DNA of 64,000 nucleotides. It comes from Labrys sp. KNU-23. GTDB lineage: Bacteria > Pseudomonadota > Alphaproteobacteria > Rhizobiales > Labraceae. The stretch lies in assembly GCF_008330945.1 (NCBI RefSeq), contig NZ_CP043489.1:4785501-4849500 (forward strand). The letters run 5' to 3'. The notes under the pieces are model-generated. The model did not search any database. It had not been told where the DNA came from and worked only from the letters and a program-made list of their open reading frames with translations. This document shows positions 1 through 8,425 of this stretch, in pieces. How positions within the stretch are numbered: position 1 is the first letter of the stretch; each line of letters begins with the position of its first letter. The position numbers and the translations under genes were made by a program.

Positions 1-35
1 CGAGTCGAGCCTTTGCATCCATGGTCGGCTCCAAA

Positions 36-233
36 TCACCGTCCATAGAGATATTGCGGCAACCACAGGGTGAGGCCGGGCCACAGATACATCAGCACCA
101 TGCACAGCACGACGATGGCCATGGAGGGCATCATGCCGGCGAAGATCTGGTTGATCGTCACATGCGGTGGTGCCACGCCTTTGAGATAGAAGGCCGACAT
201 CGCGACTGGCGGTGACAGGCTGCGGAAGCAGGC
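36..233 (-). pseudogene. 3' remnant of a TRAP transporter large permease (DctM-like)
   Basis: The minus strand encodes about 65 residues that read like the extreme C-terminus of a TRAP DctM permease: an SLSPPVAMSAFYLKG segment, then a hydrophobic helix, and the end LWLPQYLYGR before a stop at 36-38. In DctM proteins (usually over 400 residues) this block follows many membrane segments. Here the sequence just upstream is already the end of the LysR gene (stop at 236-238), so the 5' nine tenths of the gene is missing. I read it as a deletion scar and a dead gene. The family assignment rests on this short stretch only. Confidence 0.6.
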
Positions 234-235
234 CG

Positions 236-1120
236 TCAACCGGGCAGTGCGCGCAGGGCCTGCATGATCTCCTTGAGCCCGCGATGCAGGGGCTTGTCGC
301 GCCGGACGACGATGGCAAGCATGCGTGACAAGGGGGGCGAGAGTGGCTGCATCGCCAGAACTCCGGTGGCCGCGTCGCCGCGAACGGCGATGCCGGGCAG
401 GATCGAGCAGCCGAGGCCCGCTTTCACCAGTTCCTTGATCGCCTCTACGCTGCCGAGCGACATCGTGGGGCGTGGTGACAGGCCCGCGCGCGCAAACCAT
501 TCATTGGTGAGACGTCGTGTGTTGCCGCCGGGTTCGAACAGCAGCAGCGGCAATTCGGCGAGGGCGGCGGGAGAAGCAGGCACCGGCAGTTCGGTCCGGG
601 GCGGCGCAATGACCATGAAGGGGTCGTCGAACACCGGCTCGATCTCGAGCGAACGGCTCGATACAGGCAGGGTGATCAAGCCGAGGTCGAGCCGGTTGTT
701 TTCGACCGCCCGGGCGATTTCGCCGGTATTGCCGGTGGTGATGATGATTTCCAAATTGGGATGGCGCCGCCGCAAGCTCTGGAGCAGGGCCGGCAGCAGG
801 AAGATGCAGGCCGTCGCGCCGGTGCCAATGCGCACCGTGCCCATCACTCCCTCGCTCTGGCGAGCGACCGCTTCGAGCGCTGCCTGCACGGCCGCATCGA
901 TATGGGCGGCATGAAGCAGCAGCTCTGTCCCGGCCGTGGTCGGCCGCACCTTTCGGCCGACGCGTTCGATCAGCACCGTGCCGAGACGCCTCTCCAATTG
1001 GCGGACCTGCAGGCTGACGGCCGGTTGCGTCAGGTTCAGCCGTTCCGCCGCCGCCGAGAAACTGCCCAGTTCGACGACATCGGCGAAGGCCTGGAGATGA
1101 TCGAGATTGAGCCGGTTCAT
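236..1120 (-). CDS. LysR-family transcriptional regulator
   Basis: The protein has 294 residues, the usual LysR length. Residues 1-60 form the winged helix-turn-helix (LDHLQAFADVVELGSFSAAA, then LTQPAVSLQVRQLE). The rest matches the LysR substrate-binding domain, with an RIGTGATAC start, an LDLGLITLP strand and a KAGLGCSILPG segment. Such proteins bind DNA near their own promoter and switch genes in response to a small ligand. The divergent neighbour begins 118 bases away, so the shared gap 1121-1238 is the likely operator region. The downstream TRAP permease remnant suggests that the regulator once controlled a carboxylate transporter, which is inference. The ligand cannot be predicted. Confidence 0.9.
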   Translation of the reverse strand: MNRLNLDHLQAFADVVELGSFSAAAERLNLTQPAVSLQVRQLERRLGTVLIERVGRKVRPTTAGTELLLHAAHIDAAVQAALEAVARQSEGVMGTVRIGTGATACIFLLPALLQSLRRRHPNLEIIITTGNTGEIARAVENNRLDLGLITLPVSSRSLEIEPVFDDPFMVIAPPRTELPVPASPAALAELPLLLFEPGGNTRRLTNEWFARAGLSPRPTMSLGSVEAIKELVKAGLGCSILPGIAVRGDAATGVLAMQPLSPPLSRMLAIVVRRDKPLHRGLKEIMQALRALPG

Positions 1121-1238
1121 GGGGAAGTTTTTCTCATGCCAAAGAATTATTTATACATCGCATGATTTTCCAAAGCTTCCTTTATCAAGATCGAAGAGTG
1201 ACAATCCGACCGGTTTCACGAGACGGGGAGAACGCGCG

Positions 1239-2045
1239 ATGGCAGGCCGCCTGTCGCCGCCGATGGCATTCATGGCAGCCGTCAGGGAAACGGGGCGCTA
1301 TCTCGCTGTGTCCCCCCGGTCGCTTCTGCATCAGCAGGCGGCCCTGCGCGAACTCGATGATCGGCTACTGGCCGACATCGGCATCGCCCGGCGGGAAGCG
1401 CTGGCCGGTCGCCCCATGGCGAGGACGAGCGATCCTGCTATGAAGGGATGCAATCAGGCGATGGCAATGACAGCGAATCGAATGAATCCAGCCGCCAACG
1501 CCGCTGCGATCCTCGTGCGGGATGCCCGCGAGAGCGACATGGCGGCGGTGCAGCCGATCTATGCCCACCATGTATTGGAAGGGCTGGCGAGCTTCGAGGA
1601 AGTGCCGCCGAACCTCGATGAACTGGTTTCCCGCCGGCGCGGCGTTCTGGCCCAGGGGCTTCCCTATCTCGTGGCGGAGGCGCAAGGGCGCGTGGTGGGC
1701 TACAGCTACGCCGCGGCCTACAGGCCACGCCCAGCCTATCGCTATACCGTCGAGGATTCGGTCTATGTCGCCCGGGACATGGGCGGGCGAGGCATTGGCA
1801 GCCTCCTGCTCGAGGAATTGATCGCCCGCTGCGAGGCCGGCCCCTGGCGTCAGATGCTGGCCGTCATCGGCGACAGCGGCAATACCGGTTCGATCGCCTT
1901 GCATCGGCGCCTGGGCTTTTCCGAGGTGGGCGTGCTGACATCGGTCGGCTTTAAGCTCGGGCGCTGGGTCGATAGCGTGCTGATGCAACGCCCGCTCGGC
2001 ATGGGGGACGGCGCGCCGCCTCTCGACAGCGAGGAGAGGTGGTGA
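1239..2045 (+). CDS. DUF1127 domain fused in frame to a GNAT acetyltransferase
   Basis: One open frame of 268 residues. Residues about 28-60 match the DUF1127 small-protein motif (LRELDDRLLADIGIARREAL). From about residue 86 a GNAT N-acetyltransferase of the phosphinothricin/amino-acid type follows, with ILVRDARESDMAAVQPIY, the acetyl-CoA loop MGGRGIGSLL and GNTGSIALHRRLGF. The ATG at 1239 follows a GGGGAG ribosome site. DUF1127 proteins are normally stand-alone and 45-70 residues long. Internal ATGs at 1461 and 1467 could still start a separate acetyltransferase. The substrate is unknown. The 3' end overlaps the MFS gene, suggesting translational coupling and perhaps export of the same compound. 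Confidence 0.8.
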   Translation: MAGRLSPPMAFMAAVRETGRYLAVSPRSLLHQQAALRELDDRLLADIGIARREALAGRPMARTSDPAMKGCNQAMAMTANRMNPAANAAAILVRDARESDMAAVQPIYAHHVLEGLASFEEVPPNLDELVSRRRGVLAQGLPYLVAEAQGRVVGYSYAAAYRPRPAYRYTVEDSVYVARDMGGRGIGSLLLEELIARCEAGPWRQMLAVIGDSGNTGSIALHRRLGFSEVGVLTSVGFKLGRWVDSVLMQRPLGMGDGAPPLDSEERW

Positions 2046-3253
2046 TCGAGCGCCGTACCGTCCTTTGTCTCGGCCTTTTCCAGTTCGTGGCCTGGGGCGC
2101 AACCTATTATCTGGTCGGCGGCTTCGGCGAACGGATGGCTGAAGACCTCGGCTGGTCGCGCGACATCATCTATGGCGGCTTTGCCCTGGCCCTGCTGGTG
2201 ATGGGGCTGGCTTCTCCGCTCTGCGGGCGGCTGATCGATCGTCATGGCGGTCGCGGCATGATGGCGACGGGATCGGTGCTCGCGGCCCTGGGATGCCTCG
2301 GGCTGGCCCTCAGCCATTCCCTGCCGGCCTATTTCGCCGCCTGGCTGGTGCTGGGCATCGCCATGCGGCTGACGCTCTATGATGCCGCCTTCGCCGCTCT
2401 GGCGCGGGTCGGCGGAGCCGATGCACGCCGGGCGATGGCCCAGATCACGCTGCCGGGTGGACTGTCCTCCACCGCGTTCTGGCCGCTGGGAACGGCACTG
2501 GCCGACAGCCTCGGCTGGCGGGGAGCCGTGCTCGTCTATGCCGGCCTGATGCTGGCGACGGCGCCGCTTGCCTTGGCGTTACCTACCGCTCGCCCTCGCG
2601 ACAGGCCGGCCCCCACTGCCGAAAGTTCCCGAGTAAAGTCTGGCGGAGCCGGTTCCGGCCTTCTTCTTGCCGGTGTGCTCTACGCCCTGATCACCACCGT
2701 CATGAATTTTCTGAACGCCGGCATGTCCTCCCACATGATCGCCATCCTGGCGGGGCTCGGCCTCGCCCAGGCCTCGGCAGTCTGGGTCGCGACGCTGCGG
2801 GGTATCGGGCAATCAGGTGCCAGGCTTGCCGAGATCTTGTTCGGCACCCGTCTGCATCCGCTCGCGCTCAATCTCCTGGCTTGCTCCCTTCTGCCGCTTT
2901 CCTTTGCCGCCGGGTTCGCCGGTGGCTATTCGCTCACGGCGGCCATGCTGTTTGCCCTCGGCTACGGCGCCGGCAACGGCCTCGCAACCATCACGCGCGG
3001 CACGGTCCCGCTCGTCCTGTTCGACCATCGCGCCTATGGGGCCGTCACCGGACGCCTTCTCGCCCCCAGCTTCGTCGTCTCGGCCGGAGCACCGGTCATC
3101 TATGCCCGCGTGATCGACTGGTGGGGCCCAGAGGGAGCGCTTGCTTTCTCGCTGGCGCTGGCCGCCGTCACACTGGCTGCGGCTCTCCTGCTCAAGCTGC
3201 GTTTTGCGCCGGCGAGCGCCGGTTCCTGTGGAATTTCGCCGGGGAATGGCTGA
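2042..3253 (+). CDS. Major facilitator superfamily transporter
   Basis: About 403 residues with roughly twelve hydrophobic helices and the MFS loop signature GRLIDRHGGRGMM between helices 2 and 3. The start is a GTG that overlaps the stop of the acetyltransferase gene (GTGA); a GTG three bases upstream is equally possible, and a GAGGAGAG ribosome site lies just before them. The overlap says that the two genes are one operon, so an efflux role for a toxic amine or amino-acid analogue is plausible but inferred. Nothing in the sequence identifies the substrate. Confidence 0.85.
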   Translation: MIERRTVLCLGLFQFVAWGATYYLVGGFGERMAEDLGWSRDIIYGGFALALLVMGLASPLCGRLIDRHGGRGMMATGSVLAALGCLGLALSHSLPAYFAAWLVLGIAMRLTLYDAAFAALARVGGADARRAMAQITLPGGLSSTAFWPLGTALADSLGWRGAVLVYAGLMLATAPLALALPTARPRDRPAPTAESSRVKSGGAGSGLLLAGVLYALITTVMNFLNAGMSSHMIAILAGLGLAQASAVWVATLRGIGQSGARLAEILFGTRLHPLALNLLACSLLPLSFAAGFAGGYSLTAAMLFALGYGAGNGLATITRGTVPLVLFDHRAYGAVTGRLLAPSFVVSAGAPVIYARVIDWWGPEGALAFSLALAAVTLAAALLLKLRFAPASAGSCGISPGNG

Positions 3254-3332
3254 GCACGATGAAATCCCGGCGATATCGCTGTATGGAACAAGGCGCGGCA
3301 GGTTCAAACAAGAGCCGCGGGAAGCGCCCTTC

Positions 3333-4865
3333 ATGAAGCATATCCTGGCCGAACTCGAGACCCGCCGCACCCAGGCCCTGCTGGGCGGCGGCGAAAAGCG
3401 CATCGCAGCCCAGCACGCCAAGGGCAAGCTCACCGCACGCGAGCGCCTGGAATTGCTGCTCGATGCCGGTTCCTTCGAGGAGTTCGATGCCTTCGTCGAG
3501 CACCGCGCCGTCGATTTCGGCATGGATCGCGCCCATATCGCCGGCGATGGCGTCGTCACCGGCTGGGGCACGGTGAATGGCCGCAAGGTCTTCGTCTTCG
3601 CCAAGGATTTCACGGTGTTCGGCGGCTCGCTGTCGGAGACCCATGCCAACAAGATCAACAAGATCCAGGACATGGCGCTGAAGAATCGGGCGCCGATCAT
3701 CGGCCTGTTCGACGCCGGTGGGGCCCGCATCCAGGAAGGTGTGGCCGCGCTCGGCGGTTATGGCGAGGTGTTCCGGCGCAATGTGCTAGCCTCCGGCGTG
3801 ATCCCGCAGATCTCGCTGATCATGGGTCCGTGTGCCGGTGGCGACGTCTATTCGCCGGCGATGACCGACTTCATCTTCATGGTGAAGGACACCAGCTACA
3901 TGTTCGTCACGGGTCCCGATGTCACCAAGACGGTGACCAACGAGACGGTGACGGCAGAGGAACTCGGCGGCGCTTCGGTGCACGCCGTACGCTCCTCCGT
4001 GGCCGACGGCGCCTATGAGAACGATGTCGAGGCCCTGCTGCAGATGCGTCGGCTGATCGACTTCCTGCCCGCCAATAATTGCGAGGGGCCGCCGGAGATT
4101 CCCTCCTTCGACGATATCGAGCGGCTCGAACCTTCGCTCGACACGCTGGTGCCCGACAATCCCAACAAGCCCTATGACATGAAGGAACTCGTCAGCAAGC
4201 TGGCTGATGAGGGGGACTTCTTCGAGATCCAGGAGAAATTCGCGCGCAATATCATCACGGGCTTTGCGCGCATTGCCGGGCGAACCGTCGGCATTGTGGC
4301 CAACCAGCCGATGGTGCTGGCCGGCGTGCTCGATTCCGACGCCAGCCGCAAGGGCGCCCGTTTCGTGCGCTTCTGCAACGCCTTCGAGATCCCGATCGTC
4401 ACGCTGGTCGATGTTCCCGGCTTCCTGCCGGGCACGGCTCAGGAATATGGCGGGCTGATCAAGCACGGTGCCAAGCTCCTCTTTGCCTATTCGCAGGCCA
4501 CCGTGCCGCTGGTGACCGTCATCACCCGCAAGGCCTATGGGGGCGCTTATGACGTCATGGCCTCCAAACATGTCGGGGCCGATGTCAACTATGCCTGGCC
4601 GACTGCCCAGATCGCGGTGATGGGCGCCAAGGGCGCGGTGGAGATCATCTTCCGCCAGGACATGGATGACCCGGAAAAGATCGCCAAGCACGTCAAGGGC
4701 TATGAGGACCGATTCCTTTCCCCCTTCGTCGCCGCCGAGCGCGGCTATATCGACGAGGTGGTTCAGCCCTCGCAGACGCGCAAGCGCGTGGCCCGAGCCC
4801 TGGCCATGCTGCGCAACAAGCATGTCGAGACTCCGCGCAAGAAGCATGACAACATCCCGCTATAG
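3333..4865 (+). CDS. pccB: Propionyl-CoA carboxylase beta subunit (carboxyltransferase)
   Basis: A 510-residue biotin-dependent carboxyltransferase. It transfers CO2 from carboxybiotin on PccA to propionyl-CoA to give (S)-methylmalonyl-CoA in the cytoplasm. Conserved features include KGKLTARERLELLLD near the N-terminus, the oxyanion-hole glycines GGARIQEGVAALGGYGE, LIMGPCAGGDVYSPA, and the second-domain block VDVPGFLPGTAQEYGG followed by RKAYGGAYDVM. The ATG at 3333 gives the usual family length and has GGGAAG upstream. The partner pccA lies 3.6 kb downstream on the same strand, separated by two unrelated genes. The product normally feeds B12-dependent methylmalonyl-CoA mutase, which is not in the window. 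Confidence 0.93.
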   Translation: MKHILAELETRRTQALLGGGEKRIAAQHAKGKLTARERLELLLDAGSFEEFDAFVEHRAVDFGMDRAHIAGDGVVTGWGTVNGRKVFVFAKDFTVFGGSLSETHANKINKIQDMALKNRAPIIGLFDAGGARIQEGVAALGGYGEVFRRNVLASGVIPQISLIMGPCAGGDVYSPAMTDFIFMVKDTSYMFVTGPDVTKTVTNETVTAEELGGASVHAVRSSVADGAYENDVEALLQMRRLIDFLPANNCEGPPEIPSFDDIERLEPSLDTLVPDNPNKPYDMKELVSKLADEGDFFEIQEKFARNIITGFARIAGRTVGIVANQPMVLAGVLDSDASRKGARFVRFCNAFEIPIVTLVDVPGFLPGTAQEYGGLIKHGAKLLFAYSQATVPLVTVITRKAYGGAYDVMASKHVGADVNYAWPTAQIAVMGAKGAVEIIFRQDMDDPEKIAKHVKGYEDRFLSPFVAAERGYIDEVVQPSQTRKRVARALAMLRNKHVETPRKKHDNIPL

Positions 4866-5309
4866 CGGGTCAGTCTCAAATTTGAGACTGACTGGGATGG
4901 CCGCGCCGATTGTTTTGGCTGCCGTAAGGGAAAATAACAAAACATGGTGAATCGCGCGGGCGGCGTTTCCCGCATGTCCCCCTTGCAAGAGGCACATCGC
5001 AGGGCAGGCCTGCGGCAGGGACATAACTGAGCCCTGAAAAGGGTTTGATATCAGATAGATATCGGGTGTATCGGGTCGGCTTCTTTATATCAGCTCTCTC
5101 GTCGAGCCCTCGGCGGCCGCCAAGCCCAAAGCTGTGAATGATCGGATTTCGGCCCGACATTGCCACAGGATTGTGGCGAACAGCACATTCTTTGGCCATG
5201 TGCGGCTCCTAGGGTGAGACTCATTAACGCCAGTTTGAGTGATCCAGGCTCAAATTGGGTTTCATGAGGCGCCGCGAGTTAGGCGCAAACCAAGGCAAGG
5301 CACGACCCC
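4866..5309. other. Gene-free interval after pccB
   Basis: No convincing gene. It holds a perfect 24-base palindrome (listed separately), a GATATC-AGATA-GATATC mini-hairpin at about 5049-5065, and an imperfect hairpin with arms CCAGTTTGAG and CTCAAATTGG at about 5230-5262. The last lies 50-80 bases before the ATG of the next gene and could be part of its leader or an operator. Confidence 0.5.
4869..4892. repeat. Perfect 24-bp palindrome without a loop
   Basis: Arms GTCAGTCTCAAA and TTTGAGACTGAC abut exactly at 4880/4881, four bases after the pccB stop. There is no thymine run on either side, so it is not a classical Rho-independent terminator. It may be an operator, a cruciform or a transcript-end hairpin. 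Confidence 0.75.
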
Positions 5310-6146
5310 ATGGTGACGTCACCTATCGCAACTCTAGTTGAGCCCGCTCTGGAGCGCGGTTCGATCGAGGATTCCGAAGTTCAGCAAATGCGTCAGCGTT
5401 GGCAGGACGGCGCGCTGCTCCAGGCCGCCGATGCCGACGCACTCTTTGCGCTTCAGGGCGTATTGGCAGGACGCAACAAGACTTTTAACGCCCTCTTCGA
5501 GGAAATGCTGACGGCTTTCGTCCTGGATCGTAACGAACCCAAGGGCAGCATTTCCAAGGAGCAGGGAGCCTGGCTCCTTTCGATGCTCGATGGCGGCGAG
5601 GGATTGGTGGCCAATGCCGCCGAACTCGGTCTGCTGATCCGACTGGTCGAGCAGGCTCACAGCGTGCCCGACGAACTGGCGAGCTTTGCGCTCCACCAGA
5701 TCCAGCATGCCGCGATGACAGGCGAGGGACCGGCTGCCAAGGGCCGCATCCATTTCTCTCGCATGATCGACACGCAGGATATCGCCAACATGGCCCGTCT
5801 TTTCCAGGTCGAGAAGGGCGCCAAGCGCCGTATCATCTCGCGCCAGGAAGCCGAGATGCTGTTCGATATGGCCGAAGGCTGCAATAGCGAAGATCCGGCG
5901 TGGGACGGACTGTTCGCCGAAACCATCCAGGCGCATCTGCTGGCCACCAACCAGCCCAGCAATACGGGTGGTCGCTCGCTGGCCACGCCGGTGGTCCTGG
6001 CGGATCGTGACAGCGCCTGGCTGAACCAGCGCATCCAGCACGATGGCCGGGTAAGCCGCGCGGAGCGGGCTCTGCTGGCCCTGGTCGATCCGCGCCAGAT
6101 GGCGGCGACCAATAGCTGGGACAAGCCGATCAGCCAGATGATCTGA
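5310..6146 (+). CDS. Hypothetical protein with an internal duplication
   Basis: I do not recognise a named family. The 278-residue protein is soluble, probably all-helical and has no signal peptide. Two segments resemble each other: residues about 41-77 (DADALFALQGVL, then LFEEMLTAFVLDRNEP) and 180-217 (EAEMLFDMAEGC, then LFAETIQAHLLATNQP). This suggests two copies of a helical domain of about 140 residues, comparable in style to TerB-like folds. The ATG at 5310 has AAGG-rich sequence upstream. A strong terminator follows at 6176. It is flanked by pccB and a divergent caspase-like gene and appears to be its own transcription unit. Function unknown. Confidence 0.75.
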   Translation: MVTSPIATLVEPALERGSIEDSEVQQMRQRWQDGALLQAADADALFALQGVLAGRNKTFNALFEEMLTAFVLDRNEPKGSISKEQGAWLLSMLDGGEGLVANAAELGLLIRLVEQAHSVPDELASFALHQIQHAAMTGEGPAAKGRIHFSRMIDTQDIANMARLFQVEKGAKRRIISRQEAEMLFDMAEGCNSEDPAWDGLFAETIQAHLLATNQPSNTGGRSLATPVVLADRDSAWLNQRIQHDGRVSRAERALLALVDPRQMAATNSWDKPISQMI

Positions 6147-6175
6147 CCGACCCGAGCCAACCAACCGATTTCATC

Positions 6176-6206
6176 GAATGCCGGCCCCCAGGCCGGCATT
6201 CTGCTT
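6176..6206 (+). terminator. Rho-independent terminator after the duplicated-domain gene
   Basis: Arms GAATGCCGGCC (6176-6186) and GGCCGGCATTC (6191-6201) with a CCCA loop, followed by TGCTTTT. Confidence 0.85.
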
Positions 6207-6232
6207 TTCCAGCAAGGTGTTGGTTGCCAAGC

Positions 6233-6275
6233 AGATTCTTCCTGATCGGGCCACGGGCACGAGCAGGATGAATCT
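6233..6275. repeat. Hairpin repeat with central TGATCGGGCCAC motif
   Basis: Imperfect inverted repeat with outer arms AGATTC and GAATCT and inner arms TTCCTG and CAGGAT. The top contains CTGATCGGGCCACGGGC. Two other hairpins in the window (about 13778-13818 and 56577-56625) carry the same TGATCGNGCCAC core with different arms, which points to a repeat family. Confidence 0.6.
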
Positions 6276-6302
6276 CGATATGAGCCTATTCATGCCAGCC
6301 TG

Positions 6303-8204
6303 TCATCGCCCCGCCAGTTTGCGCAGGGCGGAGCGAGCCTGTTCGTTGAAGCTCGAGGTAATCGCGCCGTTGTAATAACCCCGGGCCTTGAGCTTGAGCA
6401 GCATCTCGGAATGGAAGCGTGGCGACCATGCCTTGGCATTGGTCAAAAGCTCATTGAGCTCGAACTCGGAACCGCGCTCCAGGGCCTTGAAGGCATAGTT
6501 GGCGGCTTCTACCGGATTCTTCGCGGTACCCCGGCCGTTGTTGTAATAGGAGGCGAGGCTGGCCAGGCTGTTCGTGTCGCCGAGATCGGCGGCCTTCTGG
6601 TACCAGCGCAAAGCCTCGGCATAGTCCCGCTTCACGCCCTTGCCGCCTTCATAGAGCAGGGCGATGTTGGCATGGCTTTCCACGTCGCCGCGGTCGGCGC
6701 CCAGGCGATACCAGCGCATGGCTTCCGCATGGTCCTGCGGCACGCCGAGCCCGAGTTCGTAGAGATAGCCGATGCTGACATAGGAATTGGCATAGCCGCC
6801 ATGAGCCGCCTTGCGGAACCAGCGCATGGCTTCGGTATAATCGCGCGGCACGCCGGTGCCCTCGCGATAGAGGAAGGCCAGATTGTGAGCCGCGGCGAGG
6901 CTGCCGGCCGCAAAGGCCTGCTGATAGGCGGCGAAAGATTCGGCGTGGCGCTTGGCGGCATCAAGGGCGCGCCCATATTGAAAGAGCAGCCGCTTGGTGC
7001 CGGGATATTGCTGCAGGGCGCCGTTGCAGGCCGCGACGGCCCGGGCGGCATCGATCTGCCCGAACAGAACGCCGGCGCCGACCCGATCCGGATCCAACGG
7101 GCTGGCGGCCAGCCTGTCGCATTCGGTTTCAGGCGGTGGAACCGGCGGCCTCACCGGGGTGACGGCTGCCGCCTGCTTTTGCACCGGAGCGGGATCTGGC
7201 GCCGCCTGCAGGACGACGGGAGGTGCTGTCTTCGTCGTCGGCAGCGCTGAGAGTTCCTTGATGCGCTTCTCGGCCAACTCGCCGAAGAAGGTGTTGGCGT
7301 AGCGCCGGCGGAAGGTCTCGAGTTCACCGACATCCGTGCTGCCCCTCAGCGTCGGCCAGATCTGTGAAGCTTCCCCGAACAGCGGATCCATCGCGGGAGG
7401 AGCGCCGGCCGAGGCCGGTGTTGCCATCAGGGAGAGGACGCCGCCGCCGAGCGAACCGTTGACGAAGGGCTGTTGCTGGTTCCCGGTATCGGCCATGACG
7501 TCGTCGCGCACATTGCCGAGCATGATGCGCACATCGATGCCGGGCTCGATGATGCGCTTGATCAGTGAGGCAGTGAAGGGACTGTTCAGGCCGTTGCCGT
7601 CGGCGGCCACGGTGCCGGCTGCTGCCGAATAGGCAATCAAGGTATTGGTGCTGGCAGGCTCGACGCGGGCAAGGCCGCGCGAGACCGCCCGATTGCTGTT
7701 GCTGTGGCTCATGCGCGGCAGGAAGGGATTGTTGCGACAGGCATCCAGGATCACCAGCTTGAGGCGGGAGGCCCCTTCGAGGGAGCGCAATACCCTGTCG
7801 AGGGTCACCGCCTCGTCCTCGACATCCCTGTCGGTAGCGAGGCGAGCGTCCACGGGCAGTAGATAATTGATGCCGTTGAGCTCCATCCCATGGCCTGAAT
7901 AATAGATCACCGCCACGTCCGCCGCGGTGGCCTGCGTTTCGAACGAGCGCAGCGCCTGCACCATGCCCTGGCGGGTGAGGTCGTTCTCGGGCTGGATGAC
8001 GGTAAAGCCGGCCTGGTTCAACGCCGCCTTCATGCCGTTGACGTCATTAGGTGGATTGATCAGCGTCGTGGCGTTCTGATAGCGGGCATTGCCGATGAGC
8101 AGGGCGACGCGCTTGTCGGCATGGGCCGCGCCGGCCGCGCACCATGCGCCCAGGAACATCACGGCCGCCAGAACGATCCTGATACGGACGATCCTCATCT
8201 GCAT
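6303..8204 (-). CDS. Secreted caspase-like (C14) peptidase with Sel1 repeats
   Basis: The protein has 633 residues. A signal peptide (IVLAAVMFLGAWCAAGAAHA) is followed by a caspase p20-like domain starting KRVALLIGNARYQ. The catalytic dyad is visible as His105 in YYSGHGMEL and Cys156 in LDACRNNPF. After a Pro/Ala-rich linker, about four Sel1-type repeats occupy the C-terminal third (for example YREGTGVPRDYTEAMRWFRK and YEGGKGVKRDYAEALRWYQK). Bacterial orthocaspases cut after basic residues. Sel1 repeats bind proteins, so the tail may select substrates in the periplasm. The ATG at 8204 follows a GGGTGGTGGGG ribosome site; another ATG lies two codons later. It is divergent from pccA. Confidence 0.88.
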   Translation of the reverse strand: MQMRIVRIRIVLAAVMFLGAWCAAGAAHADKRVALLIGNARYQNATTLINPPNDVNGMKAALNQAGFTVIQPENDLTRQGMVQALRSFETQATAADVAVIYYSGHGMELNGINYLLPVDARLATDRDVEDEAVTLDRVLRSLEGASRLKLVILDACRNNPFLPRMSHSNSNRAVSRGLARVEPASTNTLIAYSAAAGTVAADGNGLNSPFTASLIKRIIEPGIDVRIMLGNVRDDVMADTGNQQQPFVNGSLGGGVLSLMATPASAGAPPAMDPLFGEASQIWPTLRGSTDVGELETFRRRYANTFFGELAEKRIKELSALPTTKTAPPVVLQAAPDPAPVQKQAAAVTPVRPPVPPPETECDRLAASPLDPDRVGAGVLFGQIDAARAVAACNGALQQYPGTKRLLFQYGRALDAAKRHAESFAAYQQAFAAGSLAAAHNLAFLYREGTGVPRDYTEAMRWFRKAAHGGYANSYVSIGYLYELGLGVPQDHAEAMRWYRLGADRGDVESHANIALLYEGGKGVKRDYAEALRWYQKAADLGDTNSLASLASYYNNGRGTAKNPVEAANYAFKALERGSEFELNELLTNAKAWSPRFHSEMLLKLKARGYYNGAITSSFNEQARSALRKLAGR

Positions 8205-8425
8205 GTGGTCCCCACCACCCTTGAAGCCAGCCTGGATCTTAGCAAAGGGGTGGATGGCGTAAAGCAAGGAGGGAGCAGGGATATGGCCGCAAGCACCCCG
8301 ATGCCGCGATCAGCGGTGTACGTCGCCTGAATCTCCAGGCCAACTTATTGCGTGCGGCCGGAATCTATGAGACGCCCTACTGAAGGGCAGCCAGCCCATT
8401 CGAGCCATCCTGGGTGATTGCGGGC

